64,000 bases of DNA, from positions 1-64,000 of the forward strand of contig CAIMLX010000234.1 in assembly GCA_903842455.1 (NCBI GenBank). Reading direction: 5' to 3'. Each line of letters begins with the position of its first letter. Position 1 is the first letter of the stretch. The translations under genes were made by a program, and so were the position numbers. This document shows, piece after piece, positions 38,976-47,970 of this stretch. The notes below the pieces were generated by a model. The model saw only the letters and a program-made list of their open reading frames with translations, searched no databases and had not been told where the DNA came from. Origin of the DNA: an uncultured Hyphomicrobiales bacterium. GTDB taxonomy: Bacteria; Pseudomonadota; Alphaproteobacteria; Rhizobiales; Devosiaceae.

Positions 38976-39905
38976 ATGCCCAAGAACAACCCCTCGCACG
39001 ACCACCACTTCGCGCCGGTGTTCTACCTGGAGAACTGGATCGTCGCTCCAGAGACGAAGCTGGTCGAGTATGCGCGTCGTGGACACGGGCCGATAATGGG
39101 TCGGTGGACTGGTCCGCGCGGCACGGGCTACGAGAGGTTTTTGTACGACGCGCTGGATGGTTCGGCTCCGAGCCTGGAGGCGACCTTCATGATGCCGGCG
39201 GACACCAGCGCCGCCGAGGCCATGAAGGTTTTCATGAGGATCGGCACCAAGCTCGACTGGACCCGGAAACAGCGCAGCGCGTGGTCGCGCTTCATCATGG
39301 GGATGCTAATGCGCCATCCCGACGATATCGCCGAGCTGAAGCAACTGATCGAGGACGACTGGACCAACCTGACGGACGAGATGCGCGAGCAATATCGCCA
39401 GCGCTGGCAGGAGGGCATGCCCGAGACTGCGGAGGAATGGTGGGAGCAGAACCGCGAGGAATATCGCGAGGCGGCCCGCCTTCAGTGGCTCCGGGGCATG
39501 ATCGACAACGAGGGCGTCGGCGCGCGCATCAACGCGATGAGCTGGAATGTCGCCAATGTCGGCGGCGGCAAGCACAAGCTCCTGACGTCCGATCGTCCCA
39601 TCTACATGACCGATTCGCTCGACGAGCTCGACGCCTTCATCATGATGCCGTTGACCCCGACAAAGCTGTTCATCGCCGTCAGACGCATGGAGACGCTGGC
39701 CAAGATCCAGGAGTTGACGACTGACGAACTGGTCGCCGAGGTCAACCTGGAGGTCGTCCGGAGCGCCCGGCGGTTTGTGTTCGCTTCCGACAAGTCGCAG
39801 GAGCGCTTCATCCTCAACCACTTCGGTCGCAGCAACCAGCCGTCGTGGATGATGCGGCTTGCCGAGAAGCGCGCGCGCGGCCGACGGGCACGTTCCGCCG
39901 CCTGA
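38976..39905 (+). CDS. DUF4238 domain-containing protein
   Basis: A 309-residue protein of unknown function. The N-terminus has the family's HDHHFAPVFYLENW motif (His-rich, then FYL and W). The middle has LLTSDRPIYMT and AFIMMPLTPTKLFIAVRR, matching the SDxP and PLxP elements of DUF4238. ATG 38976 is preceded by CGGAGCGAGCC. The stop overlaps the next gene by 1 bp (TGATG), so the pair is translationally coupled. DUF4238 genes are patchy and often accessory. The role could be defence or toxin-antitoxin related, but the sequence does not prove this. Confidence 0.82.
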   Translation: MPKNNPSHDHHFAPVFYLENWIVAPETKLVEYARRGHGPIMGRWTGPRGTGYERFLYDALDGSAPSLEATFMMPADTSAAEAMKVFMRIGTKLDWTRKQRSAWSRFIMGMLMRHPDDIAELKQLIEDDWTNLTDEMREQYRQRWQEGMPETAEEWWEQNREEYREAARLQWLRGMIDNEGVGARINAMSWNVANVGGGKHKLLTSDRPIYMTDSLDELDAFIMMPLTPTKLFIAVRRMETLAKIQELTTDELVAEVNLEVVRSARRFVFASDKSQERFILNHFGRSNQPSWMMRLAEKRARGRRARSAA

Positions 39906-40654
39906 TGGATCTCTCGTACTTCATGCGCGAGCGAACGGCGCTGATCAGACTCTTCCTTGGGAAGGGTCGGTTGCCGTTCGAGGAGATGCAGCGAGACATC
40001 GAGGACGAGGTGCCGCCGTGGGAGCCGCCGCCGTTCAACCCCGACCGAGACGACCCCGAACCACCCTTCGTCGCAGAGTTCATGCAGGCCGAGCACGTCA
40101 AAGAGCTGGTCGGCTTGTTCTCCGTCTCGCTCCTAGCCGACACACTGAAGGCATACTTCGAGGAGCTCGAGGACGACCTCGGGATTAAGTTCGAGAGCGA
40201 CAAGGCTCGCAAGGCGCACTTCAAGCAGGGCTGGGTCGAGGCCTACCGCCAGATCCTCGAGCACGTCATGGGCGACGCCTATGCCACGTGCACGGTCCGC
40301 TTCGACCTGATCGAGCAGGTCGTGCTGGCGAGGAACGACTTCGCCCACAACACCGACTTCGTGATCTTCCAGGCCAAGCACAACAAGCAGACGCTGGCGA
40401 AGCACCCCAACCCATTCTTCGTCGGACCGGACCACAGGTTCCAAGCCGAGGACGAGCCGTTTGATCTGGAGAATACGCCACCGTGGTGGGGCGGTCCGAA
40501 GATCGTGGTCAGCGATGAGAAGCTTCTGGCCGCGATCGACGAGGTGGAGAAGCTCGCCGATTGGGTCCAGTCGAACGAGGCCGTCATGTGGGAATGGCAG
40601 CGCCGAGCCGCCGCCAAGCCGGCTAACATCGATCCGCGCCCACGTCCTAGTTAG
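39905..40654 (+). CDS. HEPN-motif hypothetical protein, partner of the DUF4238 gene
   Basis: A 249-residue, acidic, mostly helical protein with no family that I can name. Arg143-Asn-Asp-Phe-Ala-His148 (LARNDFAHN) matches the RN-x3-H signature of HEPN RNases, and it is preceded by a helix (VRFDLIEQVV) as in those proteins. A Pro-rich acidic linker (about 37-55) separates an N-terminal helix from the rest. It starts at TGATG on the DUF4238 stop. The upstream extension in this frame lies within the DUF4238 gene and is ignored. RNase activity is an inference. Confidence 0.8.
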   Translation: MDLSYFMRERTALIRLFLGKGRLPFEEMQRDIEDEVPPWEPPPFNPDRDDPEPPFVAEFMQAEHVKELVGLFSVSLLADTLKAYFEELEDDLGIKFESDKARKAHFKQGWVEAYRQILEHVMGDAYATCTVRFDLIEQVVLARNDFAHNTDFVIFQAKHNKQTLAKHPNPFFVGPDHRFQAEDEPFDLENTPPWWGGPKIVVSDEKLLAAIDEVEKLADWVQSNEAVMWEWQRRAAAKPANIDPRPRPS

Positions 40655-40740
40655 ATTTGCCAGACGCGGCCCGCCTGGACTGCGGAAGGGACCGCTTTTT
40701 GGCGCAAAGCGGTCAATGGCTCTGGTGAAGTCGGAAAATG

Positions 40741-40770
40741 AAAGGCCCCGGTTTCCGGGGCCTTTTCTGT
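40741..40770. terminator. bidirectional terminator between the HEPN gene and nrdJ
   Basis: A perfect stem AAAGGCCCCGG/CCGGGGCCTTT with a TTT loop, followed by TCTGTG on the plus strand and by T-rich sequence (TTTCATTTTCC) on the minus strand. It lies between convergent genes and can serve both. Confidence 0.9.
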
Positions 40771-40875
40771 GTCTAGACGACGTGCGCCAGACTGTTGCTT
40801 GTGATTGAGCCACACTGTGGATGGCATATGCCTATCCTTTGTGGGCGATCACAGCTGGTGCTTAGTCAATAGCCC

Positions 40876-43800
40876 TCAGCTGCACCCCGTCGTGGTCCCG
40901 CAGTCCTCACAAACCATGCAATGCCCGCTGACCTTCATCCGCATCGAATTACAGTTGCTGCACTGGTCGCCCGTATAGCCCTGCATCTGGGCCTGTGACC
41001 TCAGCACGCCGAGGTCCTGGCTCGGGGGCGGGGTCGGGATGGGGTTCAGCTCTGCCGCGTGGAGGACGTGGGGGTTGAGGTCGTTCTTCAGCGCAGTCGC
41101 GGAGCGCAGGGCCGTGACGGTCGAGGTGCTGGTGGCCATCGCCGGGGCGTAGGTCTGGGCTGCCGAGAGGCCGCCCGAGACCAGCATCAGGTTCTGGTCC
41201 TTCACCTTGCCGCGGGTCATGCCGCGGGAGACGAGGTTCTGCGCCGGGATCGGGGCAGGGGCCTGGCGCTGGCCTTCGTTGGCGGGGGCGAGCGCAGTCG
41301 GCGTGTCGGTGTGGACATGCGCCAGATCCTCGCGGTCGAGATAGGACACGGCGAGCTCGCGGAAGATGTAGTCGAGGATCGAGGTAGCGTTCTTGATCCG
41401 GTCGTTGCCCATCACCATGCCGGCCGGCTCGAATCGCGTGAAGGTGAAGGCCTCCACGTATTCGTCGAGCGGCACGCCATATTGCAGGCCGAGCGAGATC
41501 GAGATGGCAAAGTTGTTCATCATGGCGCGGAAGGCCGCGCCTTCCTTGTGCATGTCGATGAAGATTTCGCCCAGGCGCCCGTCGTCGAACTCGCCGGTGC
41601 GCAGATACACCTTGTGGCCGCCGATATTGGCCTTCTGGGTGTAGCCCTTGCGGCGGTTCGGCAGCTTCTCGCGCTCACGGCTGACGCGCTCGACGATGCG
41701 CTCGACGATCTTTTCGGCGATCTGCGGCACGCGCGCCATCTGGTTGGCGGCATTGAGCAGCTCGACGGCATCCTCGTCCTCATCCTCGTCATCGGAAATG
41801 AGCGAGGAGTTCAGCGGCTGGCTGAGCTTGGAGCCATCGCGGTAGAGGGCGTTGGCCTTGAGCGCCAGCCGCCACGACTGCATGTAGGCTTCCTTCGCGT
41901 CCGAAACCGTCGCCTCGTTGGGCATGTTGATGGTCTTGGAGATGGCGCCGGAGATGAACGGCTGCGCCGCGGCCATCATCAGGATGTGGCTGTCGACGGA
42001 GAGGAAGCGCTTGCCGGTCTTGCCGCAGGGATTGGCGCAATCGAACACCGGTAGGTGCTCGGCCTTGAGGAAGGGCGCGCCCTCGAGGGTCATCGACCCG
42101 CAGACATGGATATTGGCGGCCTCGATGTCCTTCTTCGAGAACCCGAGGAAGCTCAGGAGATCGAAGCTGATGTCCGAAAGCTGCGCGTCGGTGACGCCGA
42201 GACCCTTCAGGAAATCGGCGCCGAGCGTCCACTGGTTGAAGATGAACTTGATGTCGAAGGCCGACTTGGTCGCGCCGTTGAGCGCGGCGATCTTCTCGTC
42301 GGTAAAACCCTTGGTCCGCAGGGTGGACGGATTGATGCCCGGCGCCTGGTTCAGGTTGCCGTGGCCGACGGCATAGGCTTCGATCTCGGCGATCTGGGAT
42401 TCCGAGTAGCCGAGCGTGCGCAGCGCCGGGGGCACGGCGTTGTTGATGATCTTGAAGTAGCCGCCGCCGGCCAGCTTCTTGAACTTCACCAGCGCGAAAT
42501 CGGGCTCGATGCCGGTGGTGTCGCAATCCATCACGAGGCCGATGGTGCCGGTCGGCGCGATCACCGAGACCTGGGCATTGCGGTAGCCGTGCGCTTCGCC
42601 GAGGCGGAGGGCATCGTCCCACACCGCCTTGGCGCGGGCCGAGAGGGTCGCGTCCTTGAGCGAGCCATGGTCGAGGCCGACCGGGGCGATCGACAGGCCC
42701 TCGTAGCCATCCGAGTTGCCGTAGGCGGCGTTGCGGTGGTTGCGGATGACGCGCAGCATGTGGTGGGCGTTGCGCTCGTAATCGCCGAAGGCGCCGAGCT
42801 CGCCGGCCATCTCGGCCGACGTGGCATAACTGACGCCGGTCATCACGGCGGTGATGGCGCCGGCAATGGCACGGCCTTCGGCCGAGTCGTACGGGATACC
42901 CGAGGTCATCAGCAGGCCGCCGATATTGGCGTAGCCGATCCCGAGCGTGCGGTAGAGGAACGAGCGCTCGGCGATAGCCTTGGACGGGAACTGCGCCATC
43001 ATCACCGACACTTCGAGGACGACCGTCCAGAGCCGGGTGGTGTGCTCGAACGCCGCGACATCGAAGCTGCTGTCAGCGTTGCGGTAGGGCAGGAGGTTGA
43101 CGGAGGCCAGGTTACAGGCGGTGTCGTCGAGGAACATGTATTCCGAGCAGGGGTTGCTCGCGACGATCTCGCCGGCTTCGGGCGTGGTGTGCCACTCGTT
43201 GATGGTGGTGTGGAAGTGCAGGCCCGGATCGGCCGAGGCCCAGGCGGCGTAGCCGATCTGCTCCCACAGGTCCTTGGCCTTCAGCGTCTTGGTCACCTTG
43301 CCGGTGATGCGGGCCTTCAGGTCCCAGTCGCCATCGGCCTCGACGGCGTGCAGGAAGTCGTCGGTGACGCGGACGGAGTTGTTCGAGTTCTGGCCCGAGA
43401 CGGTGAGGTAGGCTTCCGAATCCCAGTCGAGGTCGTAGATCGGGAATTCGAGGTCGGTGTAGCCCTGCCGCGCGAACTGGATAACGCGTTGGATGTAGTT
43501 CTCGGGGACGAGCGCCTTCTTGGCGGCGCGCACCTCGCGCTTCAGCGCCGGGTTCCGGGCGACGTCGTAGCAGTCATCGCCGGGGCCGTCGCAGTTAGCC
43601 ATCGCCTTCATGATGGCCTTGAGGTGCTTCTGCACGACCTTGGAGCCGGTGACGAGGGCGGCGACCTTCTGCTCTTCCTTCACCTTCCAGTCGATGTACT
43701 TTTCGATATCGGGATGGTCGGCATCGACGATCACCATCTTGGCGGCGCGACGGGTGGTGCCGCCCGACTTGATGGCGCCGGCTGCGCGGTCACCGATCTT

Positions 43801-44574
43801 GAGAAAGCTCATCAGGCCCGACGAGCGACCGCCGCCCGAGAGTTTTTCGCCCTCGCCGCGCAGCCTCGAGAAGTTCGAGCCGGTACCCGAGCCATACTTG
43901 AACAGGCGCGCCTCGCGCACCCACAGGTCCATGATGCCGCCATCGTTGACGAGATCGTCGGTCACGGACTGGATGAAGCAGGCATGCGGCTGCGGATGCT
44001 CGTAGGCCGAGGTCGAGCTCATCAGCTCGTGGCTGAACGGATCGACGTAGTAGTGGCCCTGGCCGGGGCCATCGACGCCATAGGCCCAATGGAGCCCGGT
44101 ATTGAACCACTGCGGCGAGTTCGGCGCCACGCGCTGCGTCGCCAGCATGCAGCAAAGCTCGTCGAAGAAGGCGCGCGCGTCCTCCTCGGTGTCGAAATAC
44201 TTGCCCTTCCAGCCCCAGTAGGTCCAGGTACCGGCGAGCCGCTCGAACACCTGGCGGCTGTCGATTTCCGACCCGTAGCGCTCGGCTTCGGGGAGGTTGG
44301 CGAGGGCCTGCTCGTCGGGGACCGAGCGCCACAGCCACGAGGGGACATCGTTCTCTTCGACGCGCTTCAGCGCCTTGGCGACACCAGCCTTGCGAAAATA
44401 CTTCTGCGCTAGGATGTCGGCGGCCACCTGCGACCACGTCGAGGGGACCTGGATGTTCTCCAGCTTGAACACGGTCGAGCCGTCGGGATTACGAATCTCG
44501 CTCGTCACCGAGTTGAACTGCAGCCCCGCATAGGCGCTCTGGTTGGCTTTGGTGTACCGGCGTTCGATGCGCAT
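40876..44574 (-). CDS. nrdJ: vitamin B12-dependent (class II) ribonucleotide reductase
   Basis: Reduces ribonucleotides to deoxyribonucleotides using adenosylcobalamin, independent of oxygen. It has 1232 residues, normal for the long alphaproteobacterial NrdJ. Visible are [60 protein letters not shown] (active-site Cys region) and a C-terminal zinc-finger-like tail ([15 protein letters not shown], then [11 protein letters not shown]). A short Asp/Glu run (DDEDEDEDA) occurs near residue 925. The ATG at 44574 is the family start. A LexA-type box lies 70 bp upstream. Confidence 0.97.
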   Translation of the reverse strand: MRIERRYTKANQSAYAGLQFNSVTSEIRNPDGSTVFKLENIQVPSTWSQVAADILAQKYFRKAGVAKALKRVEENDVPSWLWRSVPDEQALANLPEAERYGSEIDSRQVFERLAGTWTYWGWKGKYFDTEEDARAFFDELCCMLATQRVAPNSPQWFNTGLHWAYGVDGPGQGHYYVDPFSHELMSSTSAYEHPQPHACFIQSVTDDLVNDGGIMDLWVREARLFKYGSGTGSNFSRLRGEGEKLSGGGRSSGLMSFLKIGDRAAGAIKSGGTTRRAAKMVIVDADHPDIEKYIDWKVKEEQKVAALVTGSKVVQKHLKAIMKAMANCDGPGDDCYDVARNPALKREVRAAKKALVPENYIQRVIQFARQGYTDLEFPIYDLDWDSEAYLTVSGQNSNNSVRVTDDFLHAVEADGDWDLKARITGKVTKTLKAKDLWEQIGYAAWASADPGLHFHTTINEWHTTPEAGEIVASNPCSEYMFLDDTACNLASVNLLPYRNADSSFDVAAFEHTTRLWTVVLEVSVMMAQFPSKAIAERSFLYRTLGIGYANIGGLLMTSGIPYDSAEGRAIAGAITAVMTGVSYATSAEMAGELGAFGDYERNAHHMLRVIRNHRNAAYGNSDGYEGLSIAPVGLDHGSLKDATLSARAKAVWDDALRLGEAHGYRNAQVSVIAPTGTIGLVMDCDTTGIEPDFALVKFKKLAGGGYFKIINNAVPPALRTLGYSESQIAEIEAYAVGHGNLNQAPGINPSTLRTKGFTDEKIAALNGATKSAFDIKFIFNQWTLGADFLKGLGVTDAQLSDISFDLLSFLGFSKKDIEAANIHVCGSMTLEGAPFLKAEHLPVFDCANPCGKTGKRFLSVDSHILMMAAAQPFISGAISKTINMPNEATVSDAKEAYMQSWRLALKANALYRDGSKLSQPLNSSLISDDEDEDEDAVELLNAANQMARVPQIAEKIVERIVERVSREREKLPNRRKGYTQKANIGGHKVYLRTGEFDDGRLGEIFIDMHKEGAAFRAMMNNFAISISLGLQYGVPLDEYVEAFTFTRFEPAGMVMGNDRIKNATSILDYIFRELAVSYLDREDLAHVHTDTPTALAPANEGQRQAPAPIPAQNLVSRGMTRGKVKDQNLMLVSGGLSAAQTYAPAMATSTSTVTALRSATALKNDLNPHVLHAAELNPIPTPPPSQDLGVLRSQAQMQGYTGDQCSNCNSMRMKVSGHCMVCEDCGTTTGCS

Positions 44575-45257
44575 TCGCTATGTATTCCCCAAAATCAGCG
44601 GACAACGATGCCCGCGAGCCGCCATGGACGGCTTCTGCCTCTTGTTCTGACGCTGTTCACTCAGCCGCGCTGTCGCGGGTACGAGCCCCTTTGGAACCTC
44701 CGCCGATCTCGCTGTCGGCAGTTGGTTCCGAAACGTTGCCGCGCCATCCGGGAGGAGCGGCGCGACCGCTGAAGATTTGCCGTCTGGCTCCGAGTCGGTC
44801 AATGCCTGCCCCGCGAACGCGAACACAAGCAGTAGTAGTGGCTGTCCCTGAAAGCGCCTAAATCCAGTATCTCATATGTGGATTACGGGGAAAAGTTCCA
44901 AGCGCGATTCGTGAACGCGGAGGGCTAATTTTGATTGAATCTGGGTCCAGCGGCGGTGTCGAAAACGACGCTAACCCTTGGCGAAACCGCTACTCTTCGG
45001 CCACTTTCGCGTAGCGCTTGAAGGTGAAGAGCGAGGGCTAAGCACTGGCGGGATTCTGGTGGGAAACCTGTCAAGCGCAATATTTCCGTCACAAACCCCG
45101 ACCCATAGGAAGCGCACTTGGTGGGCCAGGGCACAAGATATAGCGGCAGGCAATCGACCGCGTTTGTGTCTAGGCGCTAGCAGCTTGAACATGCTAGACG
45201 CTACCCACCCGCGGGCCGCCAGATCGCTGCCCGCCACGAGCATTTGGACGAGACGGC
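44575..45257. other. 683 bp intergenic region, divergent promoters of nrdJ and NDUFA12 gene
   Basis: No gene is supported here; the frames present are short and of random composition. It must carry both divergent promoters. It holds a GTTC-N7-GTTC box near nrdJ. I looked for a cobalamin riboswitch (B12 box, GCCACTG type) and an NrdR-type palindrome and found neither convincingly. Confidence 0.6.
44644..44658 (+). promoter_or_regulatory. putative LexA box upstream of nrdJ
   Basis: GTTC-TGACGCT-GTTC, an exact GTTC-N7-GTTC direct repeat, the same pattern as the two boxes in front of lexA. It lies 70-84 bp before the nrdJ start codon, in the expected promoter zone. The 8 fixed bases could occur by chance about once per 30 kb per window on both strands, so position is the main support. 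Confidence 0.55.
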
Positions 45258-45698
45258 ATGGCACGCGACACCCGCGACGAGTTCCGCTGGAAAGACTTCC
45301 TCCTCGAGACGCTCACCTGGTGGCGCGGCAATACCTGGGGCACCCGCCTCTGGATCGCGACGCAGGGCGAGTATGTCGGCACCGACGAGCGCGGCAACCG
45401 CTACTACCGCTCGCGCCCCGGCGCCAAGCCCGGCCCGAATGGCTACGAGCGCCGCATGGTGACCTATGTCGGCGGCTACGCCGAGGCGTCGGAGATCCCG
45501 CCGGGCTGGCATGGCTGGATGCACTACCGCACCAACGTGCCGCCGAGCGAGGCCGAGTATCAGCCGAAGTCCTGGCAGTTGCCGCACCAGCCCAACCTGA
45601 CTGGCACGCCGCTGGCCTATCGGCCGGACGGCTCGCTGCTGAACAAGGGCGAGCGCCCCCGCGTCACCGGCGATTACGACGCCTGGTCGCCCGAATAA
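45258..45698 (+). CDS. NADH:ubiquinone oxidoreductase 17.2 kDa subunit (NDUFA12) homologue
   Basis: A 146-residue accessory subunit of alphaproteobacterial complex I, homologous to mitochondrial NDUFA12/B17.2. The family core is clear: WGTRLWIATQGEYVGTDERGNRYYRS, ERRMVTYVGGYAEASEIPPGWHGWMHYRTNVPPSE, and QLPHQPNLTGTPLAYRPDGSL. It is soluble and attaches to the peripheral arm. It is followed after 17 bp by the DUF2155 gene, a conserved pairing. Confidence 0.95.
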   Translation: MARDTRDEFRWKDFLLETLTWWRGNTWGTRLWIATQGEYVGTDERGNRYYRSRPGAKPGPNGYERRMVTYVGGYAEASEIPPGWHGWMHYRTNVPPSEAEYQPKSWQLPHQPNLTGTPLAYRPDGSLLNKGERPRVTGDYDAWSPE

Positions 45699-45715
45699 GG
45701 GCGTTGGGCATTCCC

Positions 45716-46183
45716 GTGATTCTCCCGCTGCTCAGGATCGGCGCGCTGGCGCTCTGCCTCCTCGCGAGCCCCGCGTTGGCCGCTACCATCGCCAACCCGG
45801 TGGCGGCGTTCTCCGGGCTCGACAAGATCACCGGCCGCATTACCGCGTTCGACGTCTATATCGACGAGACTGTCCAGTTCGGGGCGCTGCAGATCACCCC
45901 GCGCGCCTGCTACACCCGCCCGCCTACCGAGACCCAGCGCACCAGCGTGTTCGTCGAAGTCGATCAGGTGAGCCTGCGCGGCACCGTCGAGCGGGTGTTT
46001 ACCGGCTGGATGTTCGCCGACAGTCCGGCGCTCAACGCCATCGATCACGCCGTGTACGATATCTGGCTGATGGATTGCCGGCAGTCCTCGGACATTCCTC
46101 CTCCTGATGCGCCAGCCCCGGCGCCAGCCGCTCCCGCTACGGTCGAACCACCCGCCGACGGGCAGGCCGACGACCGGGGTTGA
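45716..46183 (+). CDS. DUF2155 domain-containing periplasmic protein
   Basis: A 155-residue protein from GTG 45716 (TTG 45704 is an alternative). A signal peptide is visible (VILPLLRIGALALCLLASPALA). The DUF2155 core follows: FSGLDKITGRITAFDVYIDETVQFGALQITPRAC, then RVFTGWMFADSPALNAIDHAVYDIWLMDC. The two core cysteines could form a disulphide. The tail is Pro/Ala-rich. In related genomes it sits next to aat and accBC; here an accessory block intervenes. Confidence 0.9.
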   Translation: MILPLLRIGALALCLLASPALAATIANPVAAFSGLDKITGRITAFDVYIDETVQFGALQITPRACYTRPPTETQRTSVFVEVDQVSLRGTVERVFTGWMFADSPALNAIDHAVYDIWLMDCRQSSDIPPPDAPAPAPAAPATVEPPADGQADDRG

Positions 46184-46191
46184 GGTATCGG

Positions 46192-46903
46192 TCAGTCCTC
46201 CCAGGGCATCATGCCGGTCGGCAGCAGTCTTTCGGTGACGTTGGCAACTGTCCAGCTTGCGGCGGCTGTCGGCCAGTGCGACCTGTCTTTTTGCCTTGCC
46301 CGACGCCGACAACGCGGTCTGCCGCGCCACGGCGAAGGCCGCAATGCTTTGCGCCGAGCAGGCGTCACGTCCGTAGCCGTCGGCAAACACCCCTAGCCGC
46401 TCGATCTGCTGGTCGCCCGAATAGGCGTCGTAGCCGAGGTCGAGCCAGCTGAACGCCGAGTAGCCGAGGTCCCAAAGGCGGAGGCCGGCCTTCACCGTAT
46501 CGAAATCGATGATGCCCGTCGGGACACCGTCAACGAACACGGCGTTGGGTGGTCCCCAGTCATTGTGGCACATCACCTCTGCGCCCGTGCTCCGCACGTC
46601 GGGAAAATCCGTTGTCGCATCGTGAAAACGCCGGAGCAGGGCGGCTGCAGCCTTGAGCGTGTCGTCGTCGTAGTGCCCCAGGTCCGGGGGTACCTCGCCC
46701 GGCAGGTAGCTCAGGATTTCGCGCCCCTCGGGATCGATGCCGAGGAAGCGCGGCGTGGCATCGAACCCGCTGATCTCGAGGTGGCGCAGCAAGGCCTGGG
46801 CGACGCGTCGGTCCGCCACTACCGGCCGCCGCACGGTGTCGCCGACCCGCACAACGCCAGGGGTTATGCGTCCTCCAGCCAACGGGATTTCTGCTTCGCT
46901 CAT
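46192..46903 (-). pseudogene. aminoglycoside phosphotransferase-family gene, frameshifted
   Basis: An APH/choline-kinase-like protein. In the first frame, residues 1-204 show MCHNDWGPPNAVFVDGVPTGIIDFDTVKAGLRLWDL (catalytic HxDxxxxN and metal-binding IDFD). After a run of five A (46288-46292 on the plus strand) this frame runs on into sequence antisense to the DUF2155 gene. The other frame instead ends naturally with HWPTAAASWTVANVTERLL and stops at 46192. Removing one A restores a single 236-residue protein. It may be a true null allele, a sequencing error or phase variation. The substrate is unknown. Confidence 0.78.
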
Positions 46904-46948
46904 GTCGCAAGGCTAGCAGAGGCTGCCTCGTGAGCGAAGTCGGTGTGC

Positions 46949-47000
46949 TTGACAATGCGCCAGTCCTGTATTTAACGTTCGTGTTAATTAACGCGGACGT
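46949..47000 (+). promoter_or_regulatory. arsR promoter and palindromic operator
   Basis: A perfect -35 hexamer TTGACA (46949-46954) is followed by an AT-rich -10 zone around 46969-46977. A 26 bp near-perfect palindrome (46975-47000) centred on GTTAATTAAC overlaps it and ends 3 bp before the arsR ATG. This is the architecture of an autorepressed ArsR-type gene. The transcript would have a very short leader, and I see no ribosome binding site. Confidence 0.75.
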
Positions 47001-47003
47001 AAA

Positions 47004-47348
47004 ATGCAGCTCGACCGACTGACAATTACATTTTCTGCTCTGGCCGACCCCACCCGACGCGCCATCTTGCAGCGGCTGGCGCTGGGCGAAGCGTCCGTCA
47101 GCGATCTGGCCGCGCCGTTCAACATTTCGATGCCAGCGATCTCGCGGCATCTGAAGGTACTGGAGCAGGCGGGGCTGGTGGCGCGGACGCGCCAGGCGCA
47201 ATGGCGGCCGGTGCAGCTCACTGCCGCCCCGCTGGCCGAGGTCGCGGGGTGGGTCGATCGCTACCGGCAGCACTGGCAGGGCCAGTTCGATCGCATGGAC
47301 GCCTATCTCGCCGAACTGCAGAAGGGAGATCCCGATGCCAAGCAATGA
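47004..47348 (+). CDS. ArsR-family transcriptional regulator
   Basis: A 114-residue winged-helix repressor. It begins with ITFSALADPTRRAILQRLALGEASVSDLAAPFNISMPAISRHLKVLEQAGLVARTRQAQ, the standard ArsR DNA-binding domain; Cys metal-site motifs are absent. This is the subgroup found next to SRPBCC (AHSA1) genes, as here, with a 14 bp overlap. It probably represses its own operon through the palindrome directly upstream. Confidence 0.92.
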   Translation: MQLDRLTITFSALADPTRRAILQRLALGEASVSDLAAPFNISMPAISRHLKVLEQAGLVARTRQAQWRPVQLTAAPLAEVAGWVDRYRQHWQGQFDRMDAYLAELQKGDPDAKQ

Positions 47349-47970
47349 GGCAACCGCCGAGCAGCGGGCGCTCGTCCTCGAGATCGACCGGGTGTTCGAT
47401 GCGCCGCGCGAACTGCTCTGGCGGCTCTGGCGCGACCCCGAGCACATGGTGCGCTGGCACGGCCCTGAGGGCATCGCACTCACCGCCTGCGAGATCGATT
47501 TCCGGGTGGGCGGCAAATGGCGGCGCTGCATGAGCAGCGGGCAGGGGCACGAGCACTGGATACACGGCGAGTATCTGGAGATCGCCGAGCCCGGCCGGCT
47601 GAGCTTCACCTACGTCAACGAGGGTGACGGGTTCGAGACCGTGGTGACGATGGACTTCATCGCCGCCGCCGGAGACCGGACGCGGATGGTGTTCACCCAG
47701 ACGCCCTTCCTCAGCCGCGCGGAGCGTGACGGGCATGGCTGGGGCTGGAACAGCGGCTTCGACATCCTCTCGAATTACCTGGCGATATTCACCGGCAACG
47801 ACTGGTCGCCAAAGGGGCTTCCGCGACGCGATGGCGTCGCCGAGGATATGGTTGCGGCGCGACGTCGCCATACTGAGGAGCAAAGGCGAAATGCTGACAC
47901 TGCCCAAGCTGGTCGATCGGCCGGCACAGAGCTACCTGGCAATCCGTCGGGCGGTGAACATCCCGTTTGA
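47335..47970 (+). CDS. SRPBCC (AHSA1-like) domain protein
   Basis: A START-fold protein encoded with ArsR. It has 211 residues as read. The domain covers about 12-145: LVLEIDRVFDAPRELLWRLWRDPEHMVRWHGPEG, then DFRVGGKWRRCM and GWNSGFDILSNYLAIF. The ligand is unknown. The last 60 residues (from TGNDWSPKG) are charged, unlike the family, and overlap the next gene by 80 bp, so the true C-terminus may be shorter (see findings). Confidence 0.85.
   Translation: MPSNEATAEQRALVLEIDRVFDAPRELLWRLWRDPEHMVRWHGPEGIALTACEIDFRVGGKWRRCMSSGQGHEHWIHGEYLEIAEPGRLSFTYVNEGDGFETVVTMDFIAAAGDRTRMVFTQTPFLSRAERDGHGWGWNSGFDILSNYLAIFTGNDWSPKGLPRRDGVAEDMVAARRRHTEEQRRNADTAQAGRSAGTELPGNPSGGEHPV

Noticed and set aside
44575-45257. 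Cobalamin riboswitch or NrdR box upstream of nrdJ
   Set aside because: I looked for the B12-box and for paired NrdR-type palindromes and saw no convincing match.
45674-46191. C-terminal half of the 409-codon phosphotransferase frame
   Set aside because: It is antisense to the DUF2155 gene and has no phosphotransferase features; the frameshift explanation fits better.
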